From Apiotrichum sp. Y4204 (lineage: Eukaryota > Basidiomycota > Tremellomycetes > Trichosporonales > Trichosporonaceae), in NCBI GenBank assembly GCA_025531455.1, contig JAMYHL010000049.1:124001-188000 (forward strand): DNA of 64,000 nucleotides, read 5' to 3'. This document shows, piece by piece, positions 57,368 to 64,000 of this stretch. Numbering within the stretch: position 1 is the stretch's first letter; the number at the start of each line of letters is the position of its first letter. The notes beneath the pieces are model-generated. The model made no database searches. It saw nothing but the letters and a program-made list of their open reading frames with translations, and was not told the DNA's origin. Position numbers and translations under genes: made by a program.

Positions 57368-58751
57368 ATGGCGACAGAGCAACCCAACACAAATGGACAC
57401 ATCACTGAAGGTTGGTTGAAACGCGTGCTACATGGAACCAACGACTAAAGCGCAACAGATGAGGCGTCCTTGTACGACCGCCAGATTCGCCTCTGGGGCC
57501 TAGAGGCTCAGAACCGGTAGGGTGCATTTTCTAGGTGGTGTCTGACCCGTCAGGATGCGCTCGTCCACAGTTCTCGTGCTTTCGCTGCGCTCTATCGCCC
57601 ATGAGACCATCAAAAACATGGTTTTGGCCGGCATCGGGCGTCTGATCATCATGGACGGAGAGAAGGTGACGGAAGACGACCTCGGCGGCGGATTTCTCTT
57701 CCGTGAGGAGGAGGGCGCAGTCGGGAAGGAGGTGAGTGGTGGGAATCTGATTGTTGCAGCTGTGCTCTCATCTGACATCATCAGCGTACCGAGGCGGCGC
57801 TTCCCCAAATCGCCTCTCTCAACCCGTTGGTGTCTCTCACTGCCTTCCCCACAATGGCCCCATTCATTGGTGGCGATGAGGCAAGCATGGTCGAGTTCCT
57901 AAAGAAGGAGAAGGTCAGCGTGGTGGTTGCGTGTGATCTCACCTTGCGGCAGTTTGTGAGTACCGATGGTTGTTAACAACTAACCCCTTAGGGGCCGATT
58001 GATGCGGCTGCACACAAGGCGGGCTCTATGTTCTACGCAGCTGGATCCTACGGACTGTATGGATTTGTCTTTGCCGACCTGGGCAGTGACCACGAGTTCC
58101 TGACGAAGTAAGCTGTCTCGACGTGCTGAGCTGACAGCAGTCGCCCGGCCTTTGACGCGAATCCCGGTCTTCAGAAGAAGCGTCTCGCGTACGCGACTGC
58201 CGCGGCTGCATTTGACAAGAGCCAGTGGTCTCTTCCGGCGACCGATGTGCTCAAGGGAGGCAGCCCCTTCCGCGGTCTCACGCGGGCGGGAACCCGTGAC
58301 CTCCGGCCCCAGCTGATGCTGGGCGTTCTTGGTATGTTGGTGAAAGGAGAAGGAGAGGGCGCTAATCGTGCAGCGCTGTGGGAGTTTGAGGCCCGTCACG
58401 GATCATTACCGACTGGTGCTGAGGGCCAGCAGGCTCAGCTGACGCAGATTGCTGAGGAGTTTTGCGAGGCTCTTGGGATCAGCAAGAAGGCTGTTCCGTC
58501 TATCGACGCAGACCTGATGGAGTGAGCTTGTTCATAAAGCCCAAGCTCATGACAGACATCTTTCCGACCATGCTACGAACTATTTCCCTCCGACGCTGGC
58601 GATCCTCGGTGGCCTGCTCGCACAGGATGTGCTCCGCGCGCTCTCGCACAAGGACCAGCCGGTCGCCAACCTGCTCGTCATCGACAGCTTCCGGAGCATA
58701 TCTGCTGTCACGAGCTGGGCAATGGGGCTGGCCGTCGCTGTCGATGCGTAG
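57368..58751 (+). CDS. AOS1: SUMO-activating enzyme E1, Aos1 subunit
   Basis: Start 'MATEQPNTNGHITE'; intron 57411-57458; 'DEASLYDRQIRLWGLEAQNR'; intron 57517-57553; 'MRSSTVLVLSLRSIAHETIK', 'NMVLAGIGRLIIMDGEKVTE', 'DLGGGFLFREEE', 'AALPQIASLNPLVSLTAFPT', 'VVVACDLTLRQF', 'KAGSMFYAAGSYGLYGFVFA'. After several more short introns the last exon reads 'HATNYFPPTLAILGGLLAQD' and ends 'SWAMGLAVAVDA'. The Rossmann fold and the Arg of 'RQIRLWG' used for adenylation are present; no catalytic cysteine domain is expected in this subunit, which works with Uba2. Divergence: the usual GxGxxG loop is altered to 'VLSLRSI'. Function: ATP-dependent activation of SUMO in the nucleus. The window also holds a SUMO-like-domain protein at 34.6-36.2 kb. 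Confidence 0.92.
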
Positions 58752-58838
58752 ACTCCTCCGAGTATGGTCGTCAGTAGAAGAACCCGCTGTAGATTACATT
58801 ATCGTCATGTCACTACTATGATACAACAGTCTAGGCTA

Positions 58839-59406
58839 CTATGCGGCCGCGGGTGGCTCCGGCTTGCTCTCATTCTCATCCTCCTTCTCCTCCTTCACTG
58901 CGGACTCTGGCGGCTCCTTCTCTACGCGCCATGTCTCGTGGTGTCGTCCCCCGATGCGCATCAGCTCGGCAATAAATGCGTGGTCGCCCAGCCGCGCGCG
59001 GAACGTCGGCTCCTGCAGGAGTGTGAGGTACACGAGTGATGTCGGATATCTGGAGGTGAGTGGTGTACGACGTACCGGTGCTCCTTGTCCCAAGGCCAGC
59101 ACCGCCCGACTCACATGATGAAGCGCACATACTCGGGTTTGCGCCAGTACTCGAGATACTTGAGGTACTCGATAAACGCGGGGTCTTCGAGATACTTTTG
59201 CGTATGCAGCTCCTGGAGATATTGTGGATTCGAGAGGCACTGGACAAACTGCGGGCGTCAACACCAGCTTCTTTAACGTTCAGCAAGGGCACGCACCTCG
59301 AGCTCGGACTGGAACCGCACCACGTTCGCGTACTTCTCCGGCGTGCGTTCCGGGATCGTCCCGTCGGGTAGCGGCGCGAGGGGGCGGATCGGGAGTTGCT
59401 GCTGCA
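58839..59406 (-). CDS. MED31: Mediator complex subunit 31 (Soh1)
   Basis: Three exons split by two introns (GTGCGT...GCAG after 'FQSELE'; GTGAGT...CCAG within 'FIMYPTS'). The protein reads '[20 protein letters not shown]', '[20 protein letters not shown]', '[14 protein letters not shown]', '[20 protein letters not shown]', an almost exact match to the Med31 core helical bundle. About 130 aa with an acidic Lys/Glu tail ending 'PEPPAAA'. Med31 belongs to the Mediator middle module and connects regulators to RNA polymerase II. Start ATG 59406; 246 bp from the divergent YTM1 start. Confidence 0.95.
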
Positions 59407-59652
59407 TGGTGGTGGGAGAGACAACAGCAACAACAATGCATGGGATGCATTGCGTCTTTGTTCGTCAAGGACGACCACAATACAACTTGTGCATTGGCGG
59501 TGACTGCCTCATTTACGTAATCTGGGGCCTCCATTGAAATTTCCGCGACGCTCACAACTTTCGAGCTCACCGTCGATCCAAAGTTGATATCCACAACTTT
59601 TGGCCTTCCAAGCCATCCACACTCCTCTCCCACCACCTCTAATCACTCCAAA

Positions 59653-61263
59653 ATGTCGGCACCAAGCGGTAGCGGGCGGCAGCTCCCGATCAACCTCTTC
59701 ACGCGGGGCGCGTACGCGATCCCGCAGTCGACGTACTTTATCCCTGCAGACTGGCGCCGTTTCCAGCTGTCCGAGCTCATCAACAAGGTCCTCGGGCACG
59801 GTGCGGAGAGCGGCGTTGCGCCTGTCCCATTTGACTTTGTTGTCGAGGGCGAGGTTCTCCGCGGAAGTCTTGAGCAGTGGGTCAAGAAGCACCGTGGGGA
59901 CGACGAGGAGACTGCCATCAACGTCGAGTACCTCCAGAGCGTCCTCCCGCCATCGGAGGCCGGGCGCTGGGAGCAAGAGGACTGGGTCAGCGGCCTGAGC
60001 CTTGGCCGGAAGGGGTAAGTTAGCTATGCCGTTTTGGAAAGCTAACATCCAGGCTTGTTCTCGTGTCGTCGTACCTCTCGCATGCGCGCGTGCTGCCGCT
60101 CGGCGTCGAGACCCCCACTCCGCTCTACACGCTCCCGCTGCCGACGTCGCTGGGCGCAACGTCGTGTACCTGGGTGTCGCCGGCGGAGGTGACTTCTGAC
60201 ATTCTGCTTGCGGCTGGAGGCGTCGACCGCGCAGTTCACGTTTTCTCCCTTCCGTCTCTCGAGCCCGACGTCGCCGCGAGCGAGGCGAACACCGCCCGCG
60301 AGGTATACACGCTCATGGGCCACACTGGCCCGATCTCCAACGTCATCGCGTCCGAAGCCGGTCGCGAGATTGTCTCGTCGTCGTGGGACGGCAAGCTGAA
60401 CCTGTATGTCGTCCCGAGCGAGGAGCCGAGCGAGCACCAGCTGCCTGCCGACCCGACGAGCTACCTCCCTGGACAGAAGAAGCGGCGCAAGATCGAGGGC
60501 AACGCGCCGCGCATTATCGAGGGCCTGACAGACGGCGACGCGACCGGAGAGGCGGGGCAGGGATGGCGGCGCGCACCCGATATCGTGTTCACCGGGCACA
60601 AGGGGCGTGTTGGCGGAAGCGTGTGGGACAAGGAGAACCCGACACGCATGTGGTCGGCTGGATGGGACGGAAGTGTGCGCGGATGGGACTCGGAGACGGG
60701 CGCTAATCTTGTTGTGCAAGTGAGTTGATTGACGTGATAGTGATCCAGTGCGACCAGAAAGATGTGTGACAGAGGGCTCGGCGCTCTCAAAATAGTCTCA
60801 TTCAGCTTCTCTGGCGCCTGAGTGAACACATTCGTTGGCAATGCTAACATTTCAGCAAGGACCGAGCGACAAGGCGCTGCTCTGCGTCGACCAGTTCGCC
60901 CCGTCGGGCACGCTCGCGGCAGGCAGCATGGACCGCACCGTGACATTGTGGGACACACGCGATGCGACGTCCGTGATTGCGCAGACGCTCAACGTCGGCT
61001 CGCCAGTTCCCTCGCTGACATGCCACCCCGAGTCCAACTTCACTCTCGCAACCGCGACGTACGGTGGCGCGGTGCAGATTTGGGATGTGCGGTCGCCGAA
61101 GAACGCGCTGTTCAGCGTCGCGCGCAAGGGCAGCCCGCGGACAGAGACGAAGAACGGCAAGGCGCTCGGCGAACGCCTCCTCGCCGTCGACTGGGACGGC
61201 GAGGTGCTCGTGGCCGGCGGCGAGGACGGTGAGGTGGGCATCTGGAACGCGCGTGGCCAGTAG
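59653..61263 (+). CDS. YTM1: ribosome biogenesis WD-repeat protein Ytm1 (WDR12)
   Basis: Three exons; introns of about 37 nt near 60017-60053 and 136 nt near 60720-60855. The N-terminal NLE (ubiquitin-like) domain reads 'LPINLFTRGAYAIPQSTYFI', 'PADWRRFQLSELINKVLGHG', 'FDFVVEGEVLRGSLEQWV'. Then come WD40 blades: 'DRAVHVFSLP', 'GHTGPISNVIASEAGREIVS', 'SSWDGKLNLYVVP', 'MWSAGWDGSVRGWDSE', 'AAGSMDRTVTLWDTRD', 'ATATYGGAVQIWDVRSP', 'VAGGEDGEVGIWNARGQ'. This matches Ytm1, which forms the Nop7-Erb1-Ytm1 (PeBoW) complex and is extracted from pre-60S particles by Rea1 gripping its NLE domain. The acidic residue of the NLE domain used for Rea1 binding is plausibly within 'GEVLRGSLEQW'. Confidence 0.95.
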
Positions 61264-61393
61264 GACGGAGAGGATTTCGCGTGGGTTCGGGGCTATGACA
61301 CATAGACTGCATGTATGGTGCTAGCTACAACATTCCATACTCCTCGAGTATCAGATAAAGACGGAGGCGACGTGGGTTACGAGAAACGGAAGC

Positions 61394-61531
61394 TTAGGCC
61401 GTCGGACTGCCGCACATGAGGCAGAGGCGCTTGACGGTCCCAGGGTCGGTGGTGACGGTAACGGGCACGCACTGGCCGTCTGGCATCAGCGACATTGTCA
61501 ACAGCGACATACTGGGACACTTGGGCGGCAT
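61394..61531 (-). CDS. small 45-aa ORF with a CxxC pair
   Basis: ATG 61531 in the favourable context CACCACCATGCC opens 45 codons: 'MPPKCPSMSLLTMSLMPDGQ', then a short Val/Thr segment and 'KRLCLMCGSPTA'. Three or four Cys in this spacing suggest a tiny zinc-ribbon-like or tail fragment. A TATATAT lies about 90 nt upstream (61618-61624 on the complement). It overlaps no other gene and sits between the YTM1 3' end and a 1.46-kb empty spacer. It could be noise. No family recognised. Confidence 0.35.
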   Translation of the reverse strand: MPPKCPSMSLLTMSLMPDGQCVPVTVTTDPGTVKRLCLMCGSPTA

Positions 61532-62989
61532 GGTGGTGAGCTCGGCAAGATGGGAGTGTGGTTAGAGTTTGGAAAGACGTTTGGTGGCGATGGGGGACCA
61601 AGACGCGACGTTCACCAATATATACTGTTACTCGCGGTATTTCTGTCCCGCCAAGCCTACCACGCCCCAAGTAAAGGCGCGAAGTGGTGTGCGTTCGTGA
61701 TTTGTGAGCTGTACGCCGCGACGATCGGGATGAGCCAAGTGGTCACAAGCATTCCCAACCGGCTACGGGCTCCAAACTGCAGGCCGGGGATGGGACACCA
61801 GACGCGAACCATGTTTTGTCGATCGTTAATCGTGGATGCTTCTACTTGACTCAGTCGAGTCCAATGAGAGCTGCAGACATTGCACGGACCCGGACCTTAG
61901 ACGGTGCCGAGCAGATGCTAAGCACTGGAATTCTCGAGTGTGGTGCAGGCTATGCGGCGCGATCTGCGATCCCCTCCGAAGCGTGCTGTGGTCAGCACGA
62001 TCAGCGCCGGTCAGCTAAGAAGCATGTATGCTTGAGAGTCTGTTGAGCTGTTGATCTGTGGAACTGCAGGAGCTGTGGATCTGCGAGGTATCACGCGCCA
62101 GAGTATCTGGGCCTTGACATCTGTCTGGACAAATCGAGGGATGAGACCGATTGTCCCGGAGTTGTCCTGGTGTTCTGCAGCGTTGCGCTTCGCGATCGTT
62201 CGCGAACATCGATGCTGTGACACTCAGACGACACAACCCGGGTGGGGGAGGACAATAACGTCCATGAATCACGGGGGGATTGGACTGCAATGCGAAGCCA
62301 CCCGGGCGGCGGCCGTGGTGAGCTCTGACCACAGCATTGCGGTTGACAAATGGACGGGCGGTAAGATGCGGAACGGAGAGGCGGAACGGGGACCGAAGCG
62401 ACATCCAAGCGCCAAGCCGTGCTTGATGAGTGGCAGTTCCCGGTCAGAGATCAGAGCCTGGCCAAAGCTATCCAAAGTCATGGCCTTGGTCAGTGATGGA
62501 GGCAGCGTCAACATTTGGATGTGTGACTCGTCACGCGGCTTGAGGTATTAGCACTGCCGCGAGAGCTGAGCTCTGTCGGGTTTTCCAGATGGCCAGATGG
62601 TCGCGATCGTCATCACCGCCTAGCGCTCCACGGATCCACCATGCCCCAGAGCATCGCCGGTGCCAATCTCGACGATGGAAGTCGTACTTGGCCCTTGGTA
62701 TGATGGGCAGCACAGCGTGATCGACGCGTCGACGCCAGGAATATTCAGAGATCGGAACCAGCGTCTTGGCAAAGATTAGTGCCCTAGCACTGGAAGACAT
62801 CCACATGCCTCGAAGATCCCGGATCTAGGATCTAGAACATCTCAACTCTTTGCTCCCCCAGGACACTCCCACGCACTGACGAACCCTCGGCATCCCGGCA
62901 TCCCGGCATGAGCCGCCACCGACCTGAACGACTCATGATCTCATGATTTTGTTTCCTCCCAACCATCACGACTGCATACCATCTACATC
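61532..62989. other. intergenic, 1458 bp
   Basis: Holds the TATA-like element at 61618-61624 (minus). Longest open frame 166 codons at 62051-62551, no motif. Otherwise nothing recognised. Confidence 0.5.
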
Positions 62990-64000
62990 ATGCTCCGCCG
63001 CGGGCTGCTCGGCACACGAATACACCGCCCGCTGCGCGCGCTGACGCCGCGGACATTGGCGTCCCGGCTGCACAGCGCGGCGCCCTGTTCGACACCGGCA
63101 AAGTCGGCGAGTCCTAGCTCGAGCGCCTCGGGATCCAGCCCCACGCCTCCGACCGAGTCCTCCCCGATATCCGGCAAACATCCGTTTGAGGTCGGCGCCG
63201 GCGCGCGTGGCGCGTTCCATGATCCCGCTGCGGGGCCGAATAGCCGGCCTGCGGAGATGGACCAAGGAGGCGGGAAAGAGGGGAAGGACGGTGTGGTGGG
63301 GGAGAAGGGCGAGGCGGAGAAGGGGTGGAAGGGGGAAGGGAAGGGAAAGGAGCGCGGGGTGAAGAAGGAGACGGAAAAGGGGAAGCGGGAGGTCGAGCCG
63401 GAGGATAATTCGGAGCGCGATCCGGTGCGCGAGGGCGTGCGCGACCCCGTGCGTGGGCCAAGCAGTAGCCCGTTCCACGACAAGGAGAAGAAGGAAAAGG
63501 TGGAGCCTCGCGAGCACCGAGACTCTGGGGACGAGCCACCAGCTAAAGAAGCGGACACTGCGGAGCCACCACCAGAGGGCGAAGATATCCTCAACCTCCC
63601 CGAGATGCCGACGACCATCTCCCCGCGACACCAGCACCCGTTTGACACATACGCGTTCGTCTCGCGGCTCGAGCGTGCGGGGATGTCGCCGCACGCGGCG
63701 CGCTCGCTCATGGAGGGCGTGCGGAGTCTGATTGTTGTGCGGAGCGAGCGGGCGCGGGGGCGCATGCTGAGCGTCGAGGAGCTGGATAATGTGAGGGAAC
63801 CTAGAATCTATATCCAGTTGTGGTTGCTGACGGCAGGCGTCGTATCGATTCAAGGCGGCGCTCTCGGAGATACGTACCGAGCAGACATCGCGCGCACGCA
63901 AGGATGGCATTGCGATGCGGTCGGCTGTGAGCGCGATGCGGCGCGAGGTTGATGGGCTTGAGCAGCAGATGAAGGTCGACTTGCAGACCCTGCGGCATGA
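62990..64000 (+). CDS. DUF1640 / MCUR1-like mitochondrial coiled-coil protein (3' partial)
   Basis: Starts 'MLRRGLLGTRIHRPLRALTP', an Arg-rich acid-free mitochondrial presequence. A long Lys/Glu/Gly-rich low-complexity part (about residues 85-185) precedes the conserved core: 'HPFDTYAFVSRLERAGMSPH', 'AARSLMEGVRSLIVVRSERA', then after intron 63791-63836 'YRFKAALSEIRTEQTSRARK', 'DGIAMRSAVSAMRREVDGLE', 'QQMKVDLQTLRH'. This is the DUF1640/CCDC90 family (yeast Fmp32; animal MCUR1 and CCDC90B), inner-membrane proteins with a coiled coil and a C-terminal membrane anchor. The anchor lies past the window end. Roles proposed in animals include calcium-uniporter and respiratory-complex assembly; the fungal role may differ. 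Confidence 0.88.

Noticed and set aside
62051..62551. 166-codon plus-strand frame before the DUF1640 gene
   Set aside because: No recognisable domain and scattered rare residues; most likely chance in GC-rich DNA.
62966..63910. 314-codon minus-strand frame at the right end
   Set aside because: Antisense to the DUF1640 gene; Arg/Leu/Pro-rich low complexity, no motif.

Overview
The window is nuclear DNA of a filamentous or yeast-like basidiomycete, most likely a tremellomycete and possibly Trichosporonales. The evidence is dense GC-rich coding sequence, many 32-95 nt introns with GTGAGT/GTAAGT donors and CTAAC/CTGAC branch sites a few bases before the acceptor, and the gene set itself. Twenty-four genes are supported with varying confidence, plus one doubtful 45-codon ORF. 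No rRNA gene, convincing tRNA gene, CRISPR array or intact transposon was seen.

Left part (1-23 kb): the 3' part of a Sec7-PH ARF exchange factor; a phosphotransferase-fold protein; a SARAF-like membrane protein (-); phosphatidylserine decarboxylase (-); cytosolic aspartyl-tRNA synthetase (-) divergent from saccharopine dehydrogenase LYS1 (+), with several Gcn4-type motifs in the shared promoter; an alpha/beta hydrolase; an orphan low-complexity protein; a Prm10/ThrE-like transporter (-); and a velvet-domain regulator (-) with a long Arg/Asp-rich repetitive tail.

Middle (23-30.4 kb): a 7.4 kb stretch with no recognisable gene. Then follow a DUF1776 (Pbr1-like) protein (-), a small single-pass membrane protein, a Rad60/Esc2-type SUMO-like-domain protein (-) divergent from a glutaredoxin-like DUF836 protein (+), and the first member of a three-gene paralogous family.

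Right part (37-64 kb): three members of an uncharacterised two-repeat family (37.4-39.5 kb -, 41.6-43.0 kb -, 49.5-50.9 kb +) that share N-terminal PPxY motifs, a conserved 'LxGxPW ... R-LL ... GW/GYxL ... DTWxF' pattern and intron positions. ARP1/centractin lies among them. After these come a tightly packed housekeeping block: protein phosphatase methylesterase PPE1 (-), mitochondrial uL11 (+), a mitochondrial PPR protein (-), SUMO E1 subunit AOS1 (+), Mediator subunit MED31 (-) and ribosome-assembly factor YTM1 (+). The window ends inside a DUF1640 mitochondrial inner-membrane coiled-coil protein (+).

The strongest candidate for an undescribed system is the three-member PPxY/tandem-domain family; one copy has an apparent one-base frameshift. 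The most testable regulatory observation is the cluster of Gcn4 motifs between DPS1 and LYS1. All gene models are read from sequence only, and exon borders come from splice consensus and reading-frame continuity.
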